Source: Bacteriovorax sp. Seq25_V (GTDB lineage Bacteria > Bdellovibrionota > Bacteriovoracia > Bacteriovoracales > Bacteriovoracaceae). Taken from it: DNA of 64,000 nucleotides. The stretch covers positions 124,001-188,000 of the forward strand of contig NZ_AUNI01000014.1 in the NCBI RefSeq assembly GCF_000447795.1. The letters run 5' to 3'. The notes below the pieces were generated by a model. That model worked only from the letters and a program-made list of their open reading frames with translations. It was not told the origin of the DNA and made no database searches. Below are positions 25,884 through 35,570 of this stretch, one piece after another (the stretch's first letter is position 1; each line of letters starts with the position of its first letter). The translations under genes were made by a program, and so were the position numbers.

Positions 25884-26702
25884 TTAATTACGATCTTTTA
25901 GTCCCAATACCAGCCCTGTTCCCATACCAAAGACAAGCCCTGCACCGTGTGCCCAGTTTGCAGCAGAAAATGAGAAGACATCGAATAAGCAAAGAAAGAA
26001 CCAACCAATCATTAGAACAACATCCCTTTTTGGAAGTGAAAATTCACTCTCTTTATTCACTCTTGAATAAATCCATAGATATCCAAGTAGCGCATAAACA
26101 ACACCAGAGAGACCACCAAAGTTAGGTCCTGCAAAGAAGGCCTGAAAAAAATTTGAGAAAGCGGAACTTGAGACCAAAAAAAGCAAAAGAAAGAAAGGGC
26201 CCTTAGTATTTTCCAGAATATTTCCAAGGTCCTTCCACCACATGAGATTAAAGAGAATATGCATAAAACCAAAGTGAATTAGTGCAGGAGTCATAAGTCT
26301 CCATAGCTGACCGGCCTCAATTAAGACAAATGTCAGTTCTTTTTGTGGAGGACCAAACATAAGCATATTATAGACATCAGCGTACTCCATAAAGTAGCCA
26401 AAAAAGTAAATAAGAATACAAACGATAAGAATTGAAAAAGTAAAATTCCCCATTGGAAGCTTCTGGATTTTTTCCCATTCAGGATCAATTTCAATTGGTT
26501 TTTTTACTCCAATTAAAACTCTAAAATGATCAACGGCTACAGGGAGGTCTTTTTCATCAGTCACATAAAGATGGTGCATACCTGACTCATCTGTTTCGAT
26601 ATCAACAGTAACACCGATTTTAGCCATTTCCCGACACGCGGACTCAGCTATTTTATAGTCAGCAAGGGAACCATATATAATTTTTTTATCAGTACTATCC
26701 AA
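25884..26702 (-). CDS. glpG: Rhomboid intramembrane serine protease, GlpG-like
   Basis: Rhomboids cleave membrane helices of other proteins. The catalytic Ser199 lies in GGLSGVVYA and His252 in NWAHGAG, almost the same numbering as E. coli GlpG (201 and 254). The HFGFMHILFNLMWW motif of the second helix supplies the oxyanion residues. An N-terminal cytoplasmic domain (about 1-70) with EIDPEW linker precedes six membrane segments, which is the GlpG layout. It is divergent from the 26806 gene. Confidence 0.92.
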   Translation of the reverse strand: MDSTDKKIIYGSLADYKIAESACREMAKIGVTVDIETDESGMHHLYVTDEKDLPVAVDHFRVLIGVKKPIEIDPEWEKIQKLPMGNFTFSILIVCILIYFFGYFMEYADVYNMLMFGPPQKELTFVLIEAGQLWRLMTPALIHFGFMHILFNLMWWKDLGNILENTKGPFFLLLFLVSSSAFSNFFQAFFAGPNFGGLSGVVYALLGYLWIYSRVNKESEFSLPKRDVVLMIGWFFLCLFDVFSFSAANWAHGAGLVFGMGTGLVLGLKDRN

Positions 26703-26805
26703 ACTTTATCTCCAATAAATGCCATTTTCAGTTATAATACCAAAGCTTTCTATAAACGAAAATGAAGAATTACCGATAAGCCTTAGCAGGAAGCAGGAGG
26801 TTAAA

Positions 26806-27036
26806 ATGAATAAAGCTATTTTAGATAGAGTAGCCTACTTACTTGATTCAAAATCACCACAACAAGATTTCGACTTACTTATTAGTTTGCAAAAAGAGCA
26901 AGCTCCATGGTTGTCTAATGAAGAAGCAATTGACTGTGTTATATTCTCGCTAGTGAGATACTATGAAGATTATCAACTAAGTTACCTATGGTGGAACGAG
27001 ATGACTCAATCACACTATGAACAAAGAGCTGCATAG
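26806..27036 (+). CDS. Small conserved-looking protein, 76 residues
   Basis: I do not recognise this protein. The ATG at 26806 has an exact AGGAGG at 26795-26800, five bases away, and is preferred over the upstream in-frame ATG at 26719. The product is soluble, mostly helical, and rich in Gln, Glu and aromatic residues (LSYLWWNEM near the end). Its stop abuts the convergent hydroxylase gene. Confidence 0.7.
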   Translation: MNKAILDRVAYLLDSKSPQQDFDLLISLQKEQAPWLSNEEAIDCVIFSLVRYYEDYQLSYLWWNEMTQSHYEQRAA

Positions 27037-27795
27037 CTACTTGAATGGATAAGTAAACAGAAAGGAAAGGCTTTGCGCCTTTTTCCTTTCGACTCCATTC
27101 AACCCCAACTTAAAATTGTTTTCAATATCTTTTGTCTCTAAAAATTTTCCAAATAAACGATCCCAGATATTAAAAATTGTTCCAAAATTTGAATTCATTT
27201 CTTTATTCTTATTACTATGATGAATCTGGTGAAGCTCTGGAGTGATAAATACAAGACCTAAAAATTTACTTAAATTTTGATTTAATTTGGAATTGGAATG
27301 TCCAAAGATTGCAAATGTTACAAGAATAGTTTCAAAGAGGAAGTAGTTCTTCAAACTGATGCCAAGTAATATACAAAGACTTACTTTATAAAAAAGAGAT
27401 AAAATAAGTTCGATTGGATGAAATCGAATCGCCGATGAACAATCCAATAAAGTATCGCTGTGATGAACTCGATGAAGACGCCATAGAAAATTTATTTCAT
27501 GCGTGAGATAGTGCTGCAGCCAAACAAAAAAATCAAGAAGAAGTAGACTTATAATTGTCTCGATTATTGAGTGTAAACGAAACAATTGTAAAAGCCCTAT
27601 TTCATAAATTTCAAAGACTCCAATAATTACAGGAACTAGAAAAATTAAAATAATCTTTGTCAAAAAATATAATGATAAGTTTGTAACATAATGAGACAAA
27701 CTTTCTTTCAAAGTCGTCTTATGAATTGGTTTAACAAGCTCATAGATAACAAGGATTAAACCAAGGCTATAAGGTAAGTATTTTACCGAGTCCAT
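27037..27795 (-). CDS. Fatty acid hydroxylase / sterol desaturase family membrane enzyme
   Basis: This is a di-iron membrane oxygenase family. Histidine clusters are QHYLTHEINFLWRLHRVHHS (about residues 96-115) and ELHQIHHS (about 210-217), with FHP between them; these bind two irons. Four or five membrane helices surround them. Members hydroxylate lipids, sterols or carotenoids. It lies three bases after the REC/HD-GYP-like gene, so they are probably co-transcribed. Confidence 0.88.
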   Translation of the reverse strand: MDSVKYLPYSLGLILVIYELVKPIHKTTLKESLSHYVTNLSLYFLTKIILIFLVPVIIGVFEIYEIGLLQLFRLHSIIETIISLLLLDFFVWLQHYLTHEINFLWRLHRVHHSDTLLDCSSAIRFHPIELILSLFYKVSLCILLGISLKNYFLFETILVTFAIFGHSNSKLNQNLSKFLGLVFITPELHQIHHSNKNKEMNSNFGTIFNIWDRLFGKFLETKDIENNFKLGLNGVERKKAQSLSFLFTYPFK

Positions 27796-27798
27796 TAA

Positions 27799-28968
27799 TT
27801 ATTTTATACCTTCGACACATTTAAGGGCCTTTCTAAAATGCGGTCCTTTCATTTTACTTCGATACTTTTTGACAAAATTTTCAACCTTCCATTTTTCATT
27901 TTCAATTATATAGTCTGCTAATAGGTGCGAAACGATAAAAATTGAGGCCAGTGGTGTGATGCGTTTATTATCAATTCCAGCAGGAAAACCACTACCATCA
28001 GGCATCTCGTGATGTTGTTCTATTATCGTGTGAACATCTTGTGGAATATCATTCTTATGCTCAATGAGTGTCTTACTTGCCAGAGGATGAAGATTAACAA
28101 GTTTCTTTGCATCTTGTGAAAGAGAATCATCACTTTCAAATTCTGCCTTTGTTTTATATTGAGCAAGTTTTGAACTATCTCCAAGGGAAATATCATGAAG
28201 ATATGAAGCATAGATAAACTTTTCAAGTGTCTGTTCACTCCCCCAGTCCATTTGCGTAGCGATCCCTGTTGATATATTAATAAGTAAACCAATATGGGTC
28301 ATCAGATAAGGATCATCTTTCGTCGCCTTAAGCTTTTTAAAAAGTTCTGAGAGCTTTGGATTTCGTTGAACCTTATCGAGAAACTTTGTAACTTTGCGAT
28401 CAAGGTCTTGAATCTTAAATGGAGCTGTGACGGCAGGATTGAAAACATCGAGAAAAACTTTTTCGTTATTAAATTCTATTTCTACCTTACGTACCTCATC
28501 ACCTTCAGGAAGTGGATTTTCACGCTCCTTATGGGCCGGAGTCTCTGGTTCATCAGAAATAAGATTTAAATCTGAATTTGATTTCGATCGTTTTGAACTT
28601 CCAACTGCGACCAGAACTTGCGCTTGAAGATCACCTGGCTTGAATGGCTTTGCAAGAATACCAGCGAATTTATCTCTAAATTTTTCTTTAAAATCCTCAT
28701 TAATAAGACCACTCATAATAATAACTGGTGTTTCAGCATTGTCCCCAGGATTGTATTCTTTCATCATTTTGACAATTTCTGCCCCATTAGAACCAGAGAT
28801 ATCTATGTCGATTAAGACACAATCAAATTGTCTTTCGAAAAGAGCATCCTTTGCCATATCAACAGTATTGGCCTTGACAATAATTTGAAAGTCATCAACT
28901 AAGCACTCCTCAACTAAATCGAGAAGTAACACTTCATCATCAATGACTAGAATAGACTTTTGCTTCAT
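27799..28968 (-). CDS. Receiver plus degenerate HD-GYP-type protein
   Basis: The N-terminal receiver (1-120) has acidic DDE at 10-12, Asp54 in VLIDID and the Lys in LAKPF. A linker of about 100 residues (Ser/Lys/Glu-rich, then a small beta region) leads to an HD domain. That domain has YLHDIS, NLHPLASKTL, QHHEMPDGSGFPAG and RITPLASIFIVSHLL. HD-GYP domains cleave cyclic di-GMP. Here the HDxGK signature has become HDISL, the GYP motif is GFP, and the late Asp (xxDxxDA) is replaced by SHLLAD, so activity is doubtful. It may bind rather than hydrolyse the nucleotide. Confidence 0.82.
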   Translation of the reverse strand: MKQKSILVIDDEVLLLDLVEECLVDDFQIIVKANTVDMAKDALFERQFDCVLIDIDISGSNGAEIVKMMKEYNPGDNAETPVIIMSGLINEDFKEKFRDKFAGILAKPFKPGDLQAQVLVAVGSSKRSKSNSDLNLISDEPETPAHKERENPLPEGDEVRKVEIEFNNEKVFLDVFNPAVTAPFKIQDLDRKVTKFLDKVQRNPKLSELFKKLKATKDDPYLMTHIGLLINISTGIATQMDWGSEQTLEKFIYASYLHDISLGDSSKLAQYKTKAEFESDDSLSQDAKKLVNLHPLASKTLIEHKNDIPQDVHTIIEQHHEMPDGSGFPAGIDNKRITPLASIFIVSHLLADYIIENEKWKVENFVKKYRSKMKGPHFRKALKCVEGIK

Positions 28969-29053
28969 TATTCTATTTTAGGCGAAATATTAAATTCCAA
29001 CAACTTATGTAAAAAAGTTAAATAATTTCCAGTAAATAACCGATAAAATCACT

Positions 29054-31330
29054 ATGAGAATCTCACTAATTTTGACTTTATTTGTAATTTCAAGCTGTTC
29101 GACCTTCAACTATGGAACTAGATCGCAAAGGGCTCCTGCGAGTTTTAGCGTCTCCAGTTGTTTCAAATCAATAGGATCATTTCTTAATAGTATTGGAAAG
29201 TCCAAGCTTGAGTTAGCACTAGATAAACTGGAGTCAAACTCCTTAAGATTAGCAGATCGTGAAATATTAAGAGATCAAGCAAGTCAGATTCCATATCTTC
29301 AAGAACGCGAGAAATTTATTAAAGAGATTACTGAGTCAGAAATTATCTCAGATGATAATAAGAATCTCATCAATCTCTATATTAGACAAAAAAGCTCAAA
29401 GAAAGCATATCTTCAAAAAGAACTATATAGGCCAAAATATTTTGGAGGAGATGAAAACTTTCCTCTCACATTTGGTTTAGAGTTCGAACTTAAGATTTCA
29501 GAAAATCCAAATATCGTAAATGATTATCGAGTGACAGCTATAAGCGAACAAAAATGGTTACAGATGTCTTTTGAAGAAAGAAAGAAGGCAGCTATCAAGG
29601 CGCAAAAAGAAGCAACAGATATCGACCATATTCTAACAAGATTATCCTCTGCTGATCCAAGATTACCTGAGGGACTTTTCATTGAGCCCCATGGAACAAT
29701 TGAAGGTAATGGAATGGTCTTTGAAAATCTTGGAGATTTTAGAGAGTTTCTTGATTTCTACGTTGAACGTTTTGGGGCCTCGTCTTTTCAGGCCCATCTT
29801 GTCACCAAGTCACAAGCTGACCTCAAAGGAATGACGGGCTATACAATTTTTGAATATGAGAAGGCTCAGCTAAAAACTTTGGAAAAAAGTTATGATCGTT
29901 TCTTAAAAGACAATAAGGCAACTCCGGCCTCTAATCTTGTTCACCATTCTCTTGGTCCAATTGATGAAACAATACGTGCAAAGATGCTTGTTTACGAAAA
30001 TGATATCGCGGCTGGAGAGACCGACTTTTTGGCCAATGGGACCAAATCTATCTATGCTCCATCATTTCGAAATAATTCCCCATATGGAGAAGGACTGATG
30101 GGATTTGAATTAAGACAGTTTCATAAGAGATATAACGATATGTTCAGCTCTCTTAGAGAACTTGCCGAAGAATTTGAAACAAGTGGTAACCTTGAAAGAT
30201 ATAATGACTGGACAGAGGTTGAACAGGCTTCATTAGCAGGTGCTCGCCAAACTTTAGAAAGAGCACAAGTGAGCAGCGACTTAATCGACGACTTTGAAAT
30301 TTTCCATCTCGCACTCGGTGATGAAATATCAAAACAAATTAAAATTCAAGGAGGCGCCAGAACTGGAGCCGCACCAGAGAACCGTCTCTTACTCCCTCTT
30401 TTAAACTGGGAGAATAATCCAATTACAAAAGACTTGTCATCTGAAGAACTTCAAAAGATAAAAACTTCTCAACAAGAATATATTAACGAAGTGATGAGTC
30501 TAATTAAAGATCGAGATGTATCAGAGGTAACTAAAGAAGATCTTGAAAAAATTAGGATAGCTATAGCTAAATTTGCTTATAATATTAATCTTTCGAAATC
30601 ATATGATGATTTCATTAAGAACTCATCACAGAGAGCGAATAGTTTCCGTTATACCAAACTTCCTGAGCTTGAAAGTATCTTCACCAAGATTGATGATAAA
30701 GAAGGTATTCCTGTATACAAATTTAAAAGTGGAAGAAGTGGTACTTATAAAAACTATATTAGTAATACAGTCGAGATCCTTTTTAGAGATATTGGAAAAA
30801 CAGGACATATCGAGGTTAGAATTGGGAATAAGTTTTATAGCGTAAATAATATTGCCAGCACGACAGTTTCATCGTCCATCAATCGCCCAACAGGCTCAAA
30901 GGGAAGAGTTTATCTCTTTGATAGAAACAAAATTGCGCTCTTCCAAGAGAGAATTGAGAAGTATTTTAAGTCCATTGAAAGGAACAACTTCCCACCATTT
31001 GATATGTACGGAGCACTAGAAAAAGTAGAAGTTGTCTCTGGAGGATTCAAGATGGTTGATTCAAAAAATAGGTTTAAAATTAAGGCTGAAATAAGAGAAA
31101 TTGATGGCGAGAGATTCTTTGTTTCTCCTGACGAGTCAATTGTAACAAAAGTTATCACAAAGGATGGACAAGACTATATTCAAACAACAAATTGTACACG
31201 CGTTGTTAGTGATGTCTTTAGAGAGATTCTTGATTTTGATTTTGGAACTTATAACTCTGCCAAGTCTTTGGATAAAGCATTTCAAAATGGTAGCGTCAAG
31301 TTAAGACCTGATGCTGAATTCATTTATTAA
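29054..31330 (+). CDS. Large lipoprotein, possible amidoligase-like and papain-like domains
   Basis: The N-terminus is a lipoprotein signal with lipobox VISSC15. I do not recognise the whole protein. Residues 140-260 carry GLEFELK (141-147), EPHGTIEGNGMVFE and FQAHLV, a spacing that recalls the glutamate-cysteine-ligase/amidoligase fold; FELRQFHKRY follows near 355. The last 220 residues carry TGHIEVRIGNKFYS (His585) and TTNCTRVVSDVF (Cys714), a His-before-Cys order like circularly permuted papain-like peptidases. Both suggestions come from short motifs. The product is a secreted, membrane-tethered protein of 758 residues standing alone. Confidence 0.55.
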   Translation: MRISLILTLFVISSCSTFNYGTRSQRAPASFSVSSCFKSIGSFLNSIGKSKLELALDKLESNSLRLADREILRDQASQIPYLQEREKFIKEITESEIISDDNKNLINLYIRQKSSKKAYLQKELYRPKYFGGDENFPLTFGLEFELKISENPNIVNDYRVTAISEQKWLQMSFEERKKAAIKAQKEATDIDHILTRLSSADPRLPEGLFIEPHGTIEGNGMVFENLGDFREFLDFYVERFGASSFQAHLVTKSQADLKGMTGYTIFEYEKAQLKTLEKSYDRFLKDNKATPASNLVHHSLGPIDETIRAKMLVYENDIAAGETDFLANGTKSIYAPSFRNNSPYGEGLMGFELRQFHKRYNDMFSSLRELAEEFETSGNLERYNDWTEVEQASLAGARQTLERAQVSSDLIDDFEIFHLALGDEISKQIKIQGGARTGAAPENRLLLPLLNWENNPITKDLSSEELQKIKTSQQEYINEVMSLIKDRDVSEVTKEDLEKIRIAIAKFAYNINLSKSYDDFIKNSSQRANSFRYTKLPELESIFTKIDDKEGIPVYKFKSGRSGTYKNYISNTVEILFRDIGKTGHIEVRIGNKFYSVNNIASTTVSSSINRPTGSKGRVYLFDRNKIALFQERIEKYFKSIERNNFPPFDMYGALEKVEVVSGGFKMVDSKNRFKIKAEIREIDGERFFVSPDESIVTKVITKDGQDYIQTTNCTRVVSDVFREILDFDFGTYNSAKSLDKAFQNGSVKLRPDAEFIY

Positions 31331-31651
31331 TTTATCGACTTTACTCGCAAAGATAAAATCACTTTCAACAAGGTCATCAATTTTGTGCGTCCACATTTTG
31401 ATGGCCAATCGGCCATATGAAATCTCTAAATCGGGATGATGCCACTGCTCATCTGCAAGCATTGCAATTTGATTTGCAAGCTCCATTGGTGATTTAAAAT
31501 CTTTAAATTTTATCTCTAAGAAAATTTTCTTATCATCATCAATGAGCTTCCACTCGGGATTAAGTTCAGTGAGAAGTTTGTACTTATCCTCCTTACGCAA
31601 AGGAGGTACTCCACCTTTACATGGAATACAATTTTTTTGTGATAAGCTCAT
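31301..31651 (-). CDS. phhB: Pterin-4a-carbinolamine dehydratase
   Basis: This enzyme recycles tetrahydropterin after aromatic amino acid hydroxylation. The active-site signature is DEQWHHPDLEISYGRLAIKMWTH near residues 67-89, with the HHP and the later His. The N-terminal ~20 residues include CIPCKGG, a common prefix in bacterial members. Its 3' end overlaps the lipoprotein gene on the other strand by 30 bases. An AGGAGGGAAT ribosome site precedes the ATG. Confidence 0.95.
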   Translation of the reverse strand: MSLSQKNCIPCKGGVPPLRKEDKYKLLTELNPEWKLIDDDKKIFLEIKFKDFKSPMELANQIAMLADEQWHHPDLEISYGRLAIKMWTHKIDDLVESDFIFASKVDKLINEFSIRS

Positions 31652-31659
31652 ATTCCCTC

Positions 31660-32412
31660 CTACTGGCAGAATGAATCAATTTTATCAGTTCTATTATACG
31701 CCTTTTTATCAAAGTCATATATATATGAACTCGTCCAATCAAAACAATGAATTGGCTTCGCAAAATCTATATCTTCTGGAGAAGAAACAATCGGAATATC
31801 TGATGTCTTATAGATGCATGTCTTAAAGGCAAGACTAACATTCTTTGCATAGTCCTTATCTGCAGATGCTAATGCCGGGTAATCCGAAACATATAGTCTA
31901 GGATAGCTTGGTGCTTCATTAAAATAGTAGTGCTCACCATTTTTAGAGAATGATTTTTTATTATCATTCCAGCGATAATATCCATGACGATTCTTAGTCG
32001 CATCAAAGCTATTGTAAAGAGGGTCTACATCAATTGAATCAATCACCCACTCTGGATGATCAAATTTCTGATAGCTCCCATAGAACTCACGTGAAATATT
32101 TTTAAGATTAGTAAAAGAGCCATCCTGGTTTTTATAGCGTGTATATGAGCACCCCTTAATAAATTGAACAACACCATATGATTCAAGATCACTCACACGA
32201 TCTGTTTCATAAGCAATATGAGCACTCGTTCCGTACATCTTATCTGAACCAAAAGTTGTAATATAATCCTTAACAAGGATATTGAATTTTTTAAGATCAC
32301 AGCTATTCGTTTTTTTACAATTACGATTCTTGTAGGTTTCATCCATAATTGTTTTCTTTGTAACTCCTGCGTAAGAAGAGCTTATCAGTAGAAGTGGTAA
32401 AATAAGTTTCAA
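31660..32412 (-). CDS. Secreted protein of unknown function
   Basis: Unfamiliar protein of about 250 residues. The preferred start is the TTG at 32412: GGAGG lies five bases upstream, and translation from there gives a clean signal peptide (MKLILPLLLISSSYAG). The in-frame ATG at 32424 sits inside the sequence that would be the ribosome site. The mature protein is Tyr/Asp/Lys-rich with seven or eight cysteines. It lies eight bases before the pterin dehydratase gene on the same strand. Confidence 0.7.
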   Translation of the reverse strand: MKLILPLLLISSSYAGVTKKTIMDETYKNRNCKKTNSCDLKKFNILVKDYITTFGSDKMYGTSAHIAYETDRVSDLESYGVVQFIKGCSYTRYKNQDGSFTNLKNISREFYGSYQKFDHPEWVIDSIDVDPLYNSFDATKNRHGYYRWNDNKKSFSKNGEHYYFNEAPSYPRLYVSDYPALASADKDYAKNVSLAFKTCIYKTSDIPIVSSPEDIDFAKPIHCFDWTSSYIYDFDKKAYNRTDKIDSFCQ

Positions 32413-32547
32413 AGGAACCTCCATTTAATGGAGGGAAAGTACATCATTTTTAATCATCAATGTTATTTCTTGAAATCTTTACACATCGCGTCAGTGTCGT
32501 AAGTTTTTATGATAATATTTTGAAAATTTTATCCAAGGTCAAAGAGA

Positions 32548-33546
32548 ATGATTAAAAAATCAATATTATCAATAGCTTGCCTAACTACCTTTGCAACTCC
32601 TTATAACATGCAGGCCATAATCGATGGGAATAAGAAGATTATTGATGACTTTAGTTTTCTCTCTAAGGAGAAGATTAACCATCAGGCCAGCATCGCGATT
32701 ATTGGAGATTATGTTCACCCAGAGGCCTTTGATACCATCAAGACAAACGACCTTGAAATTCCTAATAACGGTATCGATGATGATCACAATGGTTATATTG
32801 ATGATTACTATGGAATGGATTTTGAGGTTGGACATGGAAGAACATCCGCACCCATTTTATCGGGTCATGAAAATGGAATCGTTTCAACTATTGATGCCAT
32901 CGTTAATCATTATAATATTCAAAATAAGATTTCGGTCATTCCGATTAATATTACCATGCATAGACTTAACTTCGATGAACTCTATATAAAAAAACTTGCT
33001 GATGCAATTGATTATGCAAGAATTAGAGGGGCCTCTGTTATTTCGATGTCTTTAGGCGTTTCTAATGCCTATCGATCATTTTTTAAATTTATCGATAATG
33101 ATTATGAAAAGTCTTTCAAGTATCTACAAGATGCGATTGATCGTGCAGTTGAAGAAGATATTCTTCTACTTTCGGCCAGTTCAAATAATTCAGGAAGAGA
33201 TCACATTCTTGATCCAGAAGTACCAACAAACAATAAGGGAGTCATCTCTGTTGCCAATGTTGATTACAGTGGAAAAATTCAAAGTGCCTACGGCGAAAAT
33301 ATAACGACAGCTTATTTTGGTACAGGAATCTATGTATGGGGTGGCGAGAAAGAAGGTGACCTCAAGCAAAAAGGCAGCTCTTATGCGACTCCCCTCGTTG
33401 CACTTTCGCTAACGATCGCCAAGGCGCAAAATCCGAAGTTGGCCTATGGTACTAAGTTACTAAATAAGATTAAGCGCGCCTGTCAGGCAAAAATCAAGGC
33501 AAAGAAGAATGTTGCTTCAAAATGTATTTTCTCTCCTAAGCTATAA
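32548..33546 (+). CDS. Divergent subtilisin-like (S8) serine protease, secreted
   Basis: The triad can be traced. Asp54 lies in IAIIGDYVHP, His107 in SGHENG, and Ser278 in GSSYATPLVA (usually GTSMATP), with Asn213/214 in SASSNN as the oxyanion residue. The GIDDDHNGYIDDYYGMDF segment (75-92) is the calcium-type insertion seen in many S8 proteases. It has a signal-like N-terminus. It lacks the usual HGTHVAG sequence around His, and no propeptide is obvious before Asp54. A substrate role in predation is possible but is inference. Confidence 0.82.
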   Translation: MIKKSILSIACLTTFATPYNMQAIIDGNKKIIDDFSFLSKEKINHQASIAIIGDYVHPEAFDTIKTNDLEIPNNGIDDDHNGYIDDYYGMDFEVGHGRTSAPILSGHENGIVSTIDAIVNHYNIQNKISVIPINITMHRLNFDELYIKKLADAIDYARIRGASVISMSLGVSNAYRSFFKFIDNDYEKSFKYLQDAIDRAVEEDILLLSASSNNSGRDHILDPEVPTNNKGVISVANVDYSGKIQSAYGENITTAYFGTGIYVWGGEKEGDLKQKGSSYATPLVALSLTIAKAQNPKLAYGTKLLNKIKRACQAKIKAKKNVASKCIFSPKL

Positions 33547-33602
33547 CCTACTGAATAGACGTAAGTAGGAAGATCAGACAAAGTAAGATTGGAGCTTTAT
33601 GA

Positions 33603-33640
33603 TAAAATAGGTTTATTTTTAACCTATTTTAATGTATAAG
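33603..33640 (+). promoter_or_regulatory. Palindromic operator or terminator before the suf operon
   Basis: An 11-base perfect inverted repeat, TAAAATAGGTT (33603-33613) and AACCTATTTTA (33621-33631), is followed by a -10-like TATAAG at 33635-33640. It therefore overlaps where a -35 box would sit. It may be the binding site of the Rrf2 regulator encoded next. It could also be the terminator of the protease gene, since T-tracts flank it. Confidence 0.5.
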
Positions 33641-33698
33641 CATCTAAACTACTGTATTTACGAAAATTTGCTTATATCCACTCTGAAGGAGAACGCGC

Positions 33699-34139
33699 TT
33701 GTTAAAAGTGAATAAAAAAGTTGAGTATGCGCTAATGGCCCTTAAATTTATGGACCAGAGGCAAAATTGCAACGAAACAAAACTTACAACTGCTCGTGAG
33801 ATTTGTGATCACTTTAAAACACCATTTGATACGGTTGCAAAAGTAATGCAATCACTCAACGCACACGATATTTTAAGCTCAGTTAAGGGAATTAAGGGTG
33901 GGTATGAATTGAAAGTTGATCTTTCAAATCTAACATATAAGCAAATTGAAAATATCATTGAGGGTAAAGATGTTCAGCATTTTTGCCAGGGCAAGAAGGG
34001 ACTTTGTGACTTGTATAGTACTTGTAACATCATTGGACCTGTAGAAAAACTCAATGCACACGTAAATAGTTTTCTTGAAAATTTAACACTTAGAGAATTA
34101 CTAGAAGATAATGGAGAACACCACAATGAGCGAAACTGA
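33699..34139 (+). CDS. Rrf2-family iron-sulfur regulator of the suf operon
   Basis: This is a winged-helix protein of the IscR/Rrf2 family, 146 residues. DNA-binding helix sequence runs from [10 protein letters not shown], with [12 protein letters not shown] as the wing. Three cysteines, Cys96, Cys103 and Cys109 ([15 protein letters not shown]), match the cluster-binding set of IscR, so it probably senses Fe-S status. Start is TTG with AAGGAGAA upstream. It is first in the suf operon and overlaps the beginning of the sufB reading frame. Confidence 0.9.
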   Translation: MLKVNKKVEYALMALKFMDQRQNCNETKLTTAREICDHFKTPFDTVAKVMQSLNAHDILSSVKGIKGGYELKVDLSNLTYKQIENIIEGKDVQHFCQGKKGLCDLYSTCNIIGPVEKLNAHVNSFLENLTLRELLEDNGEHHNERN

Positions 34140-35556
34140 ATTTCCAAGCAGTGAATATAAGTATGGTTTCTATACTGATATTGAAACTGAAGAGTTTCCA
34201 AAAGGTCTCAATGAAGACGTCATCAGACTTATTTCTGCAAAGAAAGAAGAGCCTGAATGGTTATTAGAGTATCGTCTTAAGGCGTTTGCACTTTGGAAGA
34301 CGATGACTCCTCCAAATTGGGCAAAATTAGAGATCCCTGAAATAGACTTCAATGACCTCTACTATTATGCCGCTCCAAAAAAGAAAGAAACACCAAAGAG
34401 TCTTGATGAAATTGATCCGGACCTCTTAGCGACATTTGAAAAACTCGGGATACCTCTTGGGGAACAAAAGAGAATCACAGGAGTTGCGGTAGATGCAGTA
34501 TTTGACTCCGTATCTGTAGCGACGACTTACAAAGAAGATCTCGCAAAAGTTGGAGTAATCTTTTGCTCTATTTCAGAAGCAGTAAAAGAATATCCAGATC
34601 TAGTTAAAAAATATCTTGGAACTGTTGTTCCTGTTGCAGACAACTTCTATGCTGCACTTAACTCAGCAGTTTTTTCTGATGGATCATTCGTTTACATTCC
34701 TAAGGGTGTAACTTGTCCACTAGACCTTTCAACATACTTTAGAATTAATGCGAAAGATACGGGTCAGTTTGAAAGAACACTTATCATCGCAGACGAAGGA
34801 AGTTACGTTAATTATCTTGAAGGTTGTACAGCTCCACAAAGAGATGAGAACCAACTTCATGCGGCCATTGTTGAGCTTGTTGCGCTTGATGACGCTGAAA
34901 TCAAGTACTCGACTGTGCAAAACTGGTACGCGGGAGACAAAGAAGGAAAAGGCGGAATTTATAACTTCGTTACGAAACGTGGAATGTGTGAAGGAAGAAA
35001 CTCAAAAATTTCGTGGACACAAGTTGAAGCTGGCTCTGCTATTACGTGGAAATATCCAAGCTGTATTCTAAAAGGTGAAAACTCACAAGGAGCTTTCTAC
35101 TCAGTAGCGCTTACAAATAACAAGATGCAGGCCGATACTGGAACAAAAATGATCCATATTGGAAAGAACACAAAATCAACAATTATCTCAAAAGGGATCT
35201 CTGCTGACCAATCTGAAAATAACTACCGTGGACAAGTAAAGATCATGCCATCAGCAACAGGTGCTAGAAACTATTCTCAGTGTGATTCGATGCTAGTTGG
35301 AAGTACATGCTCAGCAAATACATTTCCGTATATTGATGTAAAAAACAATACAGCTGTAGTCGAGCACGAGGCTTCAACTTCGAAAATTAGTGCGGACCAA
35401 CTTTTCTACCTGCAGCAGCGTGGAATGGACATGGAGAAATGTATCTCGATGATCGTAAATGGATTTTGCAGTGATGTTTTCAAAGAACTTCCACTTGAGT
35501 TCTCTGTTGAAGCTGTAAAATTAATTGAAATGAAATTAGAAAATTCTATTGGATAA
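34126..35556 (+). CDS. sufB: Fe-S cluster assembly protein SufB
   Basis: SufB is the cluster-forming scaffold of the SufBCD complex. The late conserved stretch [23 protein letters not shown] and the [20 protein letters not shown] core are typical. I start at 34126 (MSETEF), since GGAG at 34113-34116 is nine bases upstream and the upstream ATG at 34111 lies within that site. About 477 residues, as usual. It is followed by sufC, sufD and sufS. Confidence 0.96.
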   Translation: MSETEFPSSEYKYGFYTDIETEEFPKGLNEDVIRLISAKKEEPEWLLEYRLKAFALWKTMTPPNWAKLEIPEIDFNDLYYYAAPKKKETPKSLDEIDPDLLATFEKLGIPLGEQKRITGVAVDAVFDSVSVATTYKEDLAKVGVIFCSISEAVKEYPDLVKKYLGTVVPVADNFYAALNSAVFSDGSFVYIPKGVTCPLDLSTYFRINAKDTGQFERTLIIADEGSYVNYLEGCTAPQRDENQLHAAIVELVALDDAEIKYSTVQNWYAGDKEGKGGIYNFVTKRGMCEGRNSKISWTQVEAGSAITWKYPSCILKGENSQGAFYSVALTNNKMQADTGTKMIHIGKNTKSTIISKGISADQSENNYRGQVKIMPSATGARNYSQCDSMLVGSTCSANTFPYIDVKNNTAVVEHEASTSKISADQLFYLQQRGMDMEKCISMIVNGFCSDVFKELPLEFSVEAVKLIEMKLENSIG

Positions 35557-35570
35557 TAAGGGCAAATAAA

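Noticed and set aside
26719-26805. N-terminal extension of the 76-residue gene starting at ATG 26719
   Set aside because: An exact AGGAGG ribosome site precedes ATG 26806, and the extension would include that site within coding sequence.
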